Of a DNA stretch of 18,281 nt, positions 8,001-13,768 are shown in pieces (within the stretch, counting starts at the first letter, position 1; the number at the start of each line of letters is the position of its first letter). Position numbers and translations under genes: made by a program. The notes beneath the pieces were generated by a model. The model did no database searches. It was given only the letters and a program-made list of their open reading frames with translations, and was not told the origin of the DNA. Source of the stretch: Desulfobulbaceae bacterium (GTDB lineage Bacteria; Desulfobacterota; Desulfobulbia; Desulfobulbales; Desulfobulbaceae). The stretch covers positions 1 through 18,281 of the forward strand of contig JALVAI010000445.1 in NCBI GenBank assembly GCA_027011235.1, given 5' to 3'.

Positions 8001-9151
8001 GCGTTCTGCAGTTCCGAAGGGATCTCCACCCCAATCCAGTGCAGACAGAGGATGGAGACAAGCGTGGAAAGGCTGCGCTCCTCCGCCTTTAACTGTTCGG
8101 AAAGGGCTAGCATATCGGGTAAATCATCCTCGACGGAGCGGGCATAGGCATCGAGGAAACGAAAGGGCAGCTCTTCAGGGCACCCCTTGCAGGAGGCAAG
8201 GACAAGGGTGGTGGCCCCGATGACCGCACGCAGATCGTCCTCCTGGCCCCGCGAGAGCAGGGCAAGCAGACAAAATATGCCGGTCAGACCGAAAAAAAAG
8301 GTCCCCTCCTTCCCAGCGTACTGATTAAGATGTTCAAGGTCTTTTTCAAACAAGGCGAGTCCTGCCTCATCATCGCCGAGCAGGAAAGACAGGGTTCCGG
8401 AAAATCCCGAGCCGGGAAAAGAATCGCCATGCCTGTCTATCAGGTTCTGTAATGCGTCAAACCGGCCCTGGAGCAGGTAATATCCTGCCAGCATGCGATG
8501 AAACGGGACCTGCTCGATGGCGGATATTGTCAGGGCGGAGTCGTCTTCAAGGTAATTGAGGACCTCGGGAAAGGGAACAAGGCGCTCCATGGAATACCGG
8601 AAAACCTGATCGAGGAGAAAAAACTGCATCGAGCCGGGCAAGCCGCCAAACCACTGGGCATCAAAGGGATTGGTGACGATTTGCACAGCCGGTGGTTCCA
8701 TCTCCAGATGGCTGCCACAGTGGTTGGCAAGAAATTGGCCACTTTCGTCGATTTTATCAAAGTCACCGGTATATACGCCGATACGGAACTGGCGCATGGC
8801 CCGCCAGCACCGGGTTGTCCATTTCCCGTACATATAGGAAACAGGTGCCTCTTTTTCGATTAGGGCGGCAAAATCGGCAAACCAGCCCTCCTGCTCGCTC
8901 TGCCGGAGCAGGAATTCGGACAACTCGGGCGGACACTGATTATGCAGGTTCAGGAGGTCTGCCTGGCGCAGATGTTCAATGGACTCCTTTATCTCGGCAC
9001 GACTGACCTGATAATGCCCGGCAAGTCCGATACATTTGGTTAAAAATGCTACTGAAACCGGTTCATAGATGATGGAAATACACTGGAGCAGGTAATGGTC
9101 AAACGGTTCCAGTTCACCAAGAACCTGTTTCAGTTCTGCGGATACATTCAT
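5018..9151 (-). CDS. Large SNF2-family DEAD/H ATPase with long uncharacterised N-terminal region
   Basis: This is a 1377-residue protein. The C-terminal 450 residues form a complete SNF2 motor: DMGLGKT (Walker A) at 949-955, DEAQ (Walker B) at 1042-1045, TTGTPIENHLGELWNLF (motif III region), KALVFSQFTGH, ISLKAGGLGLNLTAAD (motif V) and HRIGQKRPVTVYRLI (motif VI). At about 805-865 lies a segment resembling the bacterial SNF2-associated domain (WFSLSGHLQVDQDEVIELK). The first 800 residues are unlike any domain I can name; about 200-460 looks all-helical and TPR-like. Such proteins are dsDNA translocases, and the bacterial cellular role is mostly unknown. No methylase, nuclease or DISARM gene is adjacent. 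It is monocistronic. The ATG start has only a weak GGATAA upstream. Confidence 0.93.
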   Translation of the reverse strand: MNVSAELKQVLGELEPFDHYLLQCISIIYEPVSVAFLTKCIGLAGHYQVSRAEIKESIEHLRQADLLNLHNQCPPELSEFLLRQSEQEGWFADFAALIEKEAPVSYMYGKWTTRCWRAMRQFRIGVYTGDFDKIDESGQFLANHCGSHLEMEPPAVQIVTNPFDAQWFGGLPGSMQFFLLDQVFRYSMERLVPFPEVLNYLEDDSALTISAIEQVPFHRMLAGYYLLQGRFDALQNLIDRHGDSFPGSGFSGTLSFLLGDDEAGLALFEKDLEHLNQYAGKEGTFFFGLTGIFCLLALLSRGQEDDLRAVIGATTLVLASCKGCPEELPFRFLDAYARSVEDDLPDMLALSEQLKAEERSLSTLVSILCLHWIGVEIPSELQNALHTLYIQARENGFLWLAMEASELLATIDPQQEEKRAWAEKMRAELGCRTIVHIVSPDESWKQSLQELIKVTRAARGQEQTTRLSWFVRFVDNSLVLTPKEQKRKGSGQWSKGRAIGLNRLAEMDAFPYLSDQDREICAALEPVVEGSGKISGYAFNMEKALPAIIGHPHVFLEHSPQTPVELVAGEPELVVESHGETLFIHFVRDIGEGEVVVWQETPTRFRIVRITDEHRRVAEITGREGLRVPVEASGQVLDAIGNIASFMTVHSSIDVGGEGQDITVVTADATPHIHIIPYGSGFRLEMFVQPFSHAGPYLKPGIGETNIMAEVKGRRLQTKRNLLLEEEKAREVEESCPMLDLAIDLEQENEREWHLLDPEECLQALLEIEEIRDRVVLEWPEGEKIAVRRQTGVNQLNLNIRTSQQDWFSLSGHLQVDQDEVIELKSLLEQVKKSRSRFIPMGDGQFLALTQEFRNRLEELILFGEEERAENEIYVHPLAAPALEELTRQAKTTVDDGWRKRLQAINEAQDFVPEVPSTLQAELRDYQVEGFVWMVRLARLGIGACLADDMGLGKTLQSLAVILYFAGKGPTLVVAPTSVCMNWEQEVNRFAPTLKLHMLGGPDREEMIRGLGKYDLLVTSYTLLQQEVELLEQVDWQCIALDEAQAIKNAATKRSKAAKRLRARFKLITTGTPIENHLGELWNLFSFINPGLLGTYKRFNARFGIPIEKHHDQVARRKLKKLIRPFMLRRIKSQVLEELPPRTEITLRVEMSPEEVAFYEALRQQAMENIEGNAEKTGRHLRILAEIMRLRRACCNPRLISEDIKIPSTKLRVFAEVVEELIASRHKALVFSQFTGHLALIRELLDEKGISYKYLDGTTPARERQRQVESFQAGDGDLFLISLKAGGLGLNLTAADYVIHMDPWWNPAVEDQAADRAHRIGQKRPVTVYRLITSNTIEEKIVRLHQEKRDLANSLLEGSDVGARISAEELLELIRGA

Positions 9152-9201
9152 AAAAATTTATCCGAAAATAGGATTATGCGTATTGCTGCATGGACGGATT
9201 G

Positions 9202-9217
9202 GGCGAATTTGTTCGCC
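9202..9217. repeat. Small perfect hairpin, GGCGAA-N4-TTCGCC
   Basis: A 6-bp perfect inverted repeat with a 4-nt loop lies about 50 bp upstream of the SNF2 start. It is one of three palindromic features in this intergenic region and may be a remnant of a mobile palindrome. The stem is too short for a firm call. Confidence 0.35.
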
Positions 9218-9255
9218 TGTTAACCCATTGCTTTACCAGGATAATCATGGAAATT

Positions 9256-9280
9256 TCGCGGCTGAAGCCGCTCCTACAGG
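9256..9280 (-). repeat. REP-like palindromic element (GTAG type)
   Basis: On the minus strand the sequence reads CCTGTAGGAGCGGCTTCAGC followed by CGCGAA. It has a GTAG tetranucleotide and then a GC-rich hairpin in which GCGGC pairs with GCCGC around a short loop. This is the classic layout of REP sequences mobilised by RAYT (TnpA_REP) transposases, and it closely matches REPs I know from Pseudomonas. Only one copy is in the window and there is no RAYT gene here. Confidence 0.6.
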
Positions 9281-9333
9281 CTTGGGTTGCGGGTACACCC
9301 CTCCTTAAACATAAACCTGTAGATTTTCATTAT

Positions 9334-9430
9334 TGATTAACTCGTAAAAAGTCCAGACAATGCTTAAAGATGGCTAAGTAAAAACACAGAACACACGACG
9401 CAGTAGATCAAAGTTTTTACGACGCCATCA
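9334..9430. mobile_element. 97-bp MITE-like element with 17-bp imperfect inverted repeats
   Basis: The left end (9334-9350) reads TGATTAACTCGTAAAAA. The right end (9414-9430), read on the other strand, is TGATGGCGTCGTAAAAA; 13 of 17 positions agree. The interior (about 63 bp) has no coding potential. Repeats with CTCGTAAAAAGTC and TTTTTACGA ends are, from memory, dispersed in delta-proteobacterial genomes. The element sits between two convergently arranged features: the 5' side of the SNF2 gene and the 3' side of ppiD. No clear target-site duplication is visible. Confidence 0.5.
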
Positions 9431-9558
9431 TTATTAGTTATAAGCGGCCGATATGGTCCGGCCATAGTGGTTCATCCCAAAAAAAACGACAGACAAAAAC
9501 AGAAATTATAGAACAAGTCAGTCTGTTTCGAGTCGGTAACCATCAGATTCAGGGCAGC

Positions 9559-9587
9559 AAAAAGGCCCCCTGCACTGCAAGGGGCCT
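9559..9587 (-). terminator. Rho-independent terminator of ppiD
   Basis: A 7-bp GC-rich stem (AGGCCCC at 9563-9569 with GGGGCCT at 9581-9587) is followed on the minus strand by five T's. It lies about 40 nt after the ppiD stop codon, a typical position. Confidence 0.85.
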
Positions 9588-9625
9588 GCTCATATGGAAA
9601 ACCGACGACCGGGCCATGAGATTAT

Positions 9626-11512
9626 CTATTCCTTGAGAATTGCATTATTGGTCCAGATCTCGGCTTTTTTCTGCAGGTCGGCAAGCCAATCCATAAGCAG
9701 GCGAGACTGCAGGTCGGCAAGCAACTGTTTGCGGAGTTGTTCCCTTGTTTGTGCATCCACACCCTTGCTGTCCTGTCGGCGCTCCACAATCTGGTAAATA
9801 TAATAATTATCGCCAACCTTGAGCGGATGCTCGGGAAACCTGACCTTCGGAGACAGGGAAAAGGCGTCGGCAACAATGGCAGCGGGCACCTTTGCCGCCC
9901 GGGGCATGCTTCGTTTGATAAAATCCGTCAGCCGAATATCCTTGCCTGCAAGTTTCCCCTCTTTTTTGGCCTGGACAAGCAGTTTATCCGCCTCTTTTTG
10001 AGCAAAAGCAACTGCCTTTTCCTTCCGGTAATCGCTGACAACCCGCTTGCGCACATCGGCCAGGGGCGGCACAACCGGGGGTTTCACATCGTCGACAAAG
10101 ATAATCGCATATCCTTTTCCGACCTCAACCAGAGAGCTGAGCTCTCCCTTGCCCAGGGCAAAGGCTTCCTTGACAAAGGCGGGATCGGAGACAACGCCGC
10201 CGGGCAGGTTGGAACGGGAGAAAAAATCCGTCCTGATAACCTGTACCCCCTTCTGCTTTCCATATTTCTCCAGACTTCCGGCCCGCATGATACCTTCATA
10301 GGCGGCGGAGGCCTCTTTAAAGGCCAGGGCTTTGGCCTCTTCCCTTTTCACCTTTTGGGCCAGTTCGTCTCTGACCTCGGCAAACGAACGGGTCACCGCC
10401 GGACGAATATCCTCCAGTTTAATGATATGAAAGCCAAAGGAAGAACGTACCAGGCCGCTGATTTCCCCGGGATGGAGTGAAAAAACCGCATCGTCAAAGG
10501 GCTTGACCATTCTGCCGCGAGGGAAAAAACCAAGATCACCGCCGTTTTGGGCGGTTGGCCCCTCTGAATACTTTTTGGCAAGGGCCGCGAAATCCTTGCC
10601 AGCCCTGGCCAGGGCCAGAATCTTTTCGGCCTCCTTTTTCCTGGCGGCAACCGTCTTTTCGTCCGCCCGCGGATCTACCTTTATCAGAATATGACGGGCA
10701 TGGCGTTGTTCGGGAATGCGATAACCATCTTTTTCCTTCTCATATCGGGCTTTCAGCTCATCATCACTGACCTGCACCTGCTTCATGGCCTTGTCGGCAT
10801 CAAAGAACAGATACTGCACCCGTATTTTCGGCTCTGTGGTATAGGCCTGTTTATGTTTTTCATACCAGGCGGCAAGTTCTGCCTCCTTAATCTCCACCTT
10901 ATTCTCAAAATCAGCGCTTTTGATCTCCCTGACAGCAAGCTTGATCTCTTCACCGGCAAAAGCGATCCATGTGGCCAATTCACTTTCAGGCAATACCGCA
11001 AACGAACCGACTGCCCGGACAACGCGTTTTGTCAGGGCATCATTGAACAGGCTGCTTTCAAAGGAGGTTGGGGTCAACCGGTTGCGGGCAAGAATTTTTT
11101 TATAGCGATCAAGGTCAAAATGTCCATCCTTCTGAAAGGCTGCCATTTTTTCAATCTGCTGCTGTATGGCTTCCTTACTGACCTTCAGTCCCATGGCGGC
11201 TGCTCCCTGCCGCAACAACTCCTCCTGGATCAGTTGGGCGACAACCCGGTCTTTCAGGTTAATTGTATCAAAAAATCCCGGGGGTACCTGGCCGTTAAAC
11301 TGACGGCGATATTTCTCCACAGCCTGATCATAGGCCCGCTGATACGCCTGAATGGAAATCTCCTTGCCATTGACCACGGCAATGGAGTTGCGATTTCCTC
11401 TCATGCTGCTGCCCACGCCCCAGAAGACAAAGACCACCGCAATCAAAAGAACCAGGCCCTGAATCAACGTTGACTGGGCCCTGTTTCGTAAAAATCTCAA
11501 CATAATAGACAA
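9626..11512 (-). CDS. ppiD: PpiD-like membrane-anchored periplasmic foldase (parvulin PPIase)
   Basis: The protein is 628 residues, the usual size of PpiD (about 620-640). The N-terminus MSIMLRFLRNRAQSTLIQGL leads into a membrane anchor at about 15-36 (VLLIAVVFVFWGVGSS). Next comes a SurA/PpiD N-terminal chaperone domain (SIAVVNGKEISIQAYQRAYD, helical to about 185) and one parvulin domain at about 271-370 (RHARHILIKVD, GKDFAALAKKYSEG, NGGDLGFF, FGFHIIKLEDI). A long C-terminal chaperone-like part follows. In E. coli PpiD stands at the Sec translocon exit and receives newly exported proteins; its parvulin domain is inactive there, and activity here cannot be judged by eye. The start at 11512 has GGAG about 10 nt upstream; Met4 is an alternative. 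It is transcribed alone, with a strong terminator. Confidence 0.92.
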   Translation of the reverse strand: MSIMLRFLRNRAQSTLIQGLVLLIAVVFVFWGVGSSMRGNRNSIAVVNGKEISIQAYQRAYDQAVEKYRRQFNGQVPPGFFDTINLKDRVVAQLIQEELLRQGAAAMGLKVSKEAIQQQIEKMAAFQKDGHFDLDRYKKILARNRLTPTSFESSLFNDALTKRVVRAVGSFAVLPESELATWIAFAGEEIKLAVREIKSADFENKVEIKEAELAAWYEKHKQAYTTEPKIRVQYLFFDADKAMKQVQVSDDELKARYEKEKDGYRIPEQRHARHILIKVDPRADEKTVAARKKEAEKILALARAGKDFAALAKKYSEGPTAQNGGDLGFFPRGRMVKPFDDAVFSLHPGEISGLVRSSFGFHIIKLEDIRPAVTRSFAEVRDELAQKVKREEAKALAFKEASAAYEGIMRAGSLEKYGKQKGVQVIRTDFFSRSNLPGGVVSDPAFVKEAFALGKGELSSLVEVGKGYAIIFVDDVKPPVVPPLADVRKRVVSDYRKEKAVAFAQKEADKLLVQAKKEGKLAGKDIRLTDFIKRSMPRAAKVPAAIVADAFSLSPKVRFPEHPLKVGDNYYIYQIVERRQDSKGVDAQTREQLRKQLLADLQSRLLMDWLADLQKKAEIWTNNAILKE

Positions 11513-11556
11513 ACTCCATGGAGAAACAATAAAACGGCGCCAAACGCGGCGCGCAC

Positions 11557-11606
11557 GAAAAATGCATTATGTTCAATTTTCAAGTAAGTTACCAGTGAAA
11601 AATGCA
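11557..11606. repeat. Pair of GAAAAATGCA direct repeats 40 bp apart, upstream of ppiD
   Basis: The 10-mer GAAAAATGCA occurs at 11557-11566 and again at 11597-11606, exactly 40 bp apart, or about four helical turns. The second copy sits inside a small dyad AGTG-N7-CACT. They lie 45-95 bp before the ppiD start, where a regulator could bind. This is suggestive only. Confidence 0.35.
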
Positions 11607-11660
11607 CTTTGGGTATCTCACAGGGAATACTCCAACATATTGCGGGTGCCGCTTTTCGGG

Positions 11661-12085
11661 CCGGAGGGAGTGATAATTTACCTGAACCGTGACGGCTCCT
11701 TTTAAAAAGATTTTGTAAAAACCGACTGATACGACTACAGTCCAGACAATTTCAATTCCCGGTGGTCAAAGAGCGGGAAAAACCGGGAAATCAGCATGGC
11801 CAGATCAGATTTTACCATTCCTGCCACACCGGATACGCGTAATCGTCCAATGATCAAGACAATCTGAGACAATAGAAACCTGCCGGACAAAGTTCCCCAT
11901 GCTGAATTTTCAACCGATGTTGTAGAATCCGGGCCTGGCGTTACCCGCTCGGCGCCGGTGAGAATTTACCAGGTGGGCCTGTTGCTGGATAGGGAGAGAT
12001 TCTGCTGGCCAGGTCCTCCTGCCAAAGCGGATGAATTTGGCCGGAGAGGGTGTAATTAGGCACCCAATATGGGGAAATGCGGCCA
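11661..12085. repeat. Array of degenerate GGTGAATTTGGCCGG-like motifs (possible IS21-type end remnant)
   Basis: Diverged copies of one motif recur: 11670-11682 and 11958-11970 (GTGAtAATTTACC and GTGAgAATTTACC, 12 of 13 identical), then 11992-12010, 12029-12044 (GGATGAATTTGGCCGG), 12048-12064 and 12071-12085. The last copies are spaced about 20 bp apart. Read on the minus strand they repeat GGCC-N-AATT-N-CCC. IS21-family ends carry several such 20-bp direct repeats, so this may be an eroded, solo end. No transposase remains are visible, and I have no alignment to prove it. Confidence 0.35.
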
Positions 12086-12116
12086 CTTGATCCTGGAAAA
12101 AAATACCTCGGCATAC

Positions 12117-12145
12117 TTGACAAAAGGTATCAGTTAGAGTAAGAA
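12117..12145 (+). promoter_or_regulatory. Sigma-70-type promoter of dsrC
   Basis: A perfect TTGACA at 12117-12122 is followed after 17 nt by TAAGAA (12140-12145), which matches three of six -10 bases. The leader would be about 55 nt, AT-rich, with T-runs at 12152-12157 and 12170-12175. A second perfect TATAAT (12183-12188) has no -35 and would put the start point inside the ribosome-binding site, so it is less likely. Confidence 0.42.
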
Positions 12146-12194
12146 ATTCATGTTTTTTACTCAGAAAATTTTTTTACATCCATATAATCTGTCC

Positions 12195-12202
12195 AAGGAG
12201 GA
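12195..12202 (+). promoter_or_regulatory. Strong ribosome-binding site of dsrC
   Basis: AAGGAGGA lies 5 nt before the ATG, a near-perfect match to the anti-Shine-Dalgarno. It fixes the start at 12208 and agrees with the very high expression known for DsrC in sulfate reducers. Confidence 0.85.
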
Positions 12203-12207
12203 ACAAG

Positions 12208-12528
12208 ATGGCAACAATTGAGCACAATGGCAAGAGTTACGAGGTTGATGAAGACGGATTCCTACTCAACGGCGCTGAGGATTGGGATGAGAACTGGGTT
12301 GATTACGTAAAGGGCGTTGAAGGAATCAGCGAAATCACCGATGAGCATCAGAAGGTTATCGATGCCCTGCAGGAATACTACAAGAAAAACGGTATTGCTC
12401 CCATGGTGCGTATTCTCTCCAAGACAACCGGTTTTCCCCTGAAACGCATTTATGAACTGTTTCCCTCAGGACCTGGTAAAGGTGCCTGTAAAATGGCTGG
12501 TCTGCCGAAACCAACCGGCTGTGTATAA
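12208..12528 (+). CDS. dsrC: DsrC, sulfur-relay protein of dissimilatory sulfite reduction
   Basis: The 106-residue protein is a full-length DsrC/TusE family member with the DsrC signature C-terminal arm. It has GKGACKMAGLPKPTGCV, with CysB at 94 and CysA at 105, the penultimate residue, ten residues after the first. TusE-type proteins have only the last cysteine, so this is a true DsrC. In the cytoplasm DsrAB forms a trisulfide between these cysteines while reducing sulfite, and the membrane complex DsrMKJOP is thought to reduce it. Conserved family stretches are visible: DEDGFLLNGAEDWDENW, KVIDALQEYYKKNGIAPMVR, GFPLKRIYELFPSGP. The gene stands alone, away from dsrAB, as is common in sulfate reducers. 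It has its own promoter, a strong ribosome-binding site and a strong terminator. Confidence 0.97.
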   Translation: MATIEHNGKSYEVDEDGFLLNGAEDWDENWVDYVKGVEGISEITDEHQKVIDALQEYYKKNGIAPMVRILSKTTGFPLKRIYELFPSGPGKGACKMAGLPKPTGCV

Positions 12529-12552
12529 AAAACCGCTACACCTCACTTTGTA

Positions 12553-12588
12553 AAAAAGGAAGGTTGCCCAGGCAGCCTTCCTTTTTTT
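12553..12588 (+). terminator. Strong, probably bidirectional terminator between dsrC and the ATP-grasp gene
   Basis: A 13-bp stem with one G-T pair (AAGGAAGGTTGCC at 12556-12568, pairing with GGCAGCCTTCCTT ending at 12583) runs directly into seven T's (12582-12588). Six A's precede the stem, so on the minus strand it also ends in T's. It can therefore stop both dsrC and the convergent ATP-grasp transcript. Confidence 0.92.
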
Positions 12589-12619
12589 GTCTCGACCTCC
12601 CTTTTTCATTTATTGCCAT

Positions 12620-13387
12620 TCAATCATAGTGGCCACCTGTCAGTTCCGCCACAAGTTGTTGATGCACCTTTTCCACCTGGAGCAGATAATCCTGCTGGGT
12701 CAAAACAGCCCCTTGCAATCCACCACGCAGATTGATCTCGGTCAACCAGACCTTTCCTGCCGGAGAAATCAGCAGATCAATATGGGCGTAGGGAAAATCC
12801 GCCCGGGCCATAATCCGGCGACAAATCTCCATCTGTCTCTCCGATAGCTTCCAGGGCCTGCTTATACCGCCGAAATGGAGATTATGCCGAAAATTATTGG
12901 GGTTATGCCGTTCATAGGCCTCCACCTTATCTCCCAGTACAACCACCCGGACATCCCTGCAATCCGGGTAATAGGGCTGCACAACAAAGGGAAAGCGCAG
13001 GTTCCCCAGAACCGCCTGGGTATAGACCTCTTCAATGGAGGAAAAACGAAGAATACCAATGCCGCCATTGGCCCGGTCAAGCTTGCAGATTACAGGAGTT
13101 GCCTCGGCAAATGTGCTGACCAGCCGCAGCATATCGTGCTGATCATAGGCCACAGCGGTCGCCGGCCCCATGAATTCAGCCAGCAATCTGGCCTGCAATG
13201 TCTTGGAACGGCTGCATAATTGAGAAAGCGCGGACGGAACGAGATGGATACCCCGGCTGACCAGGTCAAGGAGCAGGGATTCTTCGCCGACATGGAGACG
13301 AACGCGACCGACAACGATATCGCCGGCCTTAAGGGAATGGTAGTCGGCAAACAGGGTCTGATTATCGGAGATGATACGACCGGCCAT
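12620..13387 (-). CDS. RimK-like ATP-grasp ligase, substrate unknown
   Basis: The 255-residue protein has an ATP-grasp core. The ATP-binding lysine and glycine loop are CKLDRANGGIGILRF (Lys102, Gly108-109). VVQPYYPDCRDVRVVVLG (135-152) carries the hinge and the DVR motif of RimK-type enzymes, YERHNPNNFRHNLHFGG follows at 158-174, and the metal ligands are in HIDLL (Asp204) and EINLRGG (Glu217, Asn219). These enzymes join an amino acid or peptide to a carboxylate through an acyl phosphate. The N-terminal pre-ATP-grasp domain is short (about 60 residues). It lies 17 nt behind a zinc-ribbon gene, suggesting they work together. The ATG at 13387 has AGGTT upstream, provided by a local 12-bp duplication. 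Exact substrate cannot be told. Confidence 0.85.
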   Translation of the reverse strand: MAGRIISDNQTLFADYHSLKAGDIVVGRVRLHVGEESLLLDLVSRGIHLVPSALSQLCSRSKTLQARLLAEFMGPATAVAYDQHDMLRLVSTFAEATPVICKLDRANGGIGILRFSSIEEVYTQAVLGNLRFPFVVQPYYPDCRDVRVVVLGDKVEAYERHNPNNFRHNLHFGGISRPWKLSERQMEICRRIMARADFPYAHIDLLISPAGKVWLTEINLRGGLQGAVLTQQDYLLQVEKVHQQLVAELTGGHYD

Positions 13388-13390
13388 ATA

Positions 13391-13413
13391 ACCTAAAAAA
13401 CAACCTAAAAAAC
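13391..13413. repeat. 12-bp tandem duplication at the zinc-ribbon/ATP-grasp junction
   Basis: ACCTAAAAAAC occurs at 13391-13401 and again at 13403-13413. On the minus strand one copy contains the stop codon of the zinc-ribbon gene and the other supplies the AGGTT before the ATP-grasp start. The duplication thus sets the spacing and ribosome-binding site between the two genes. Confidence 0.6.
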
Positions 13414-13659
13414 CATATCCAGAAAATGGCTGTGAAAGCCGGTCATATCGGCGTTACACTTGCCGCACAGCAGCACGACCTCACCGTGGATGTCGGTCTC
13501 ATTTTCTTCGGGCGTAAAACTGCCGTCATCATTTTGCCGGTAACGGGTCGTCACGGTGACATTCTGCGCCAGTTCGAGAAAATCCTCACTGTTCCCGCAT
13601 ACGGGACAGGTCAAACGGCCACTGGGCCGACCAGTTGGAATTTTAACTTTTTTCTTCAT
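13405..13659 (-). CDS. Small zinc-ribbon protein, function unknown
   Basis: This 84-residue protein has two knuckles, CPVCGN at 18-23 and CGKCNA at 65-70, about 47 residues apart, which should bind one zinc. The N-terminus is strongly basic (MKKKVKIPTGRPSGR), while the middle is acidic and polar (NDDGSFTPEENETDIHGE). The C-terminus has two histidines (GFHSHFLDMVF). I do not recognise the family beyond the ribbon. It is translated just before the ATP-grasp gene, with a 17-nt gap, so a joint function is likely. By analogy, LysW is a small zinc-ribbon carrier on which RimK-like ligases load amino acids, but this protein lacks the EDWGE tail of LysW. No good Shine-Dalgarno is seen before the ATG. 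Confidence 0.78.
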   Translation of the reverse strand: MKKKVKIPTGRPSGRLTCPVCGNSEDFLELAQNVTVTTRYRQNDDGSFTPEENETDIHGEVVLLCGKCNADMTGFHSHFLDMVF

Positions 13660-13665
13660 CAGATC

Positions 13666-13689
13666 AAAAAAAGCAGACGCTCATCTTGC
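13666..13689 (-). terminator. Weak possible terminator after the acylphosphatase gene
   Basis: On the minus strand GCAAGA and TCTGC form a short stem with one bulge around a 6-nt loop, followed by seven T's. It sits about 80 nt after the acylphosphatase stop and immediately before the zinc-ribbon start. It may partly separate the ligA-acylphosphatase transcript from the zinc-ribbon/ATP-grasp pair. Confidence 0.28.
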
Positions 13690-13768
13690 AAACAATAGTA
13701 TCCGGTTTTGTCATAATAACTGTCTCAAGTACTCGAAAAAAAGAACACAACCCTTGCCGCCGGCCGAT

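Larger units (their letters stand above)
9152..9558. other. Repeat-rich intergenic region upstream of the SNF2 gene
   Basis: This stretch of about 400 bases has no gene that I can support. It holds the GGCGAA hairpin (9202-9217), the REP-like palindrome (9256-9280) and the MITE-like element (9334-9430). The remainder (9431-9558) is AT-rich with no recognisable feature. A promoter for the SNF2 gene is expected in 9152-9250, but no good -35/-10 pair is seen. Confidence 0.5.
11513..12116. other. Long intergenic region between divergent ppiD and dsrC
   Basis: About 600 bases hold no gene that I can support. The ppiD-proximal part contains the paired 10-mers. The stretch 11690-11957 has no recognisable feature. 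The dsrC-proximal third is made of degenerate repeat motifs. A 60-codon minus-strand frame at 11941-12123 (with recurring ISP.. peptides) is a by-product of these repeats, not a gene. Good promoters for ppiD were not found. Confidence 0.5.

Noticed and set aside
5018..9151. SNF2 gene as part of a DISARM-like or other phage-defence island
   Set aside because: The neighbours are recO and ppiD; there is no methylase, nuclease, DUF1998 or integrase gene nearby.
10691..11473. 260-codon plus-strand frame opposite ppiD
   Set aside because: The ppiD product is complete and convincing on the other strand, and this frame has no family resemblance.
11661..12085. CRISPR-like array
   Set aside because: The repeats are highly diverged and unevenly spaced, and there are no unique spacers of constant length and no cas genes.
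11941..12123. 60-codon minus-strand frame with repeating peptides
   Set aside because: The periodic peptides follow from the degenerate DNA repeats in this intergenic stretch; there is no ribosome-binding site or conserved domain.
12183..12188. Perfect TATAAT as the dsrC -10 box
   Set aside because: It has no -35 at the right distance, and the transcript would start inside the Shine-Dalgarno sequence.
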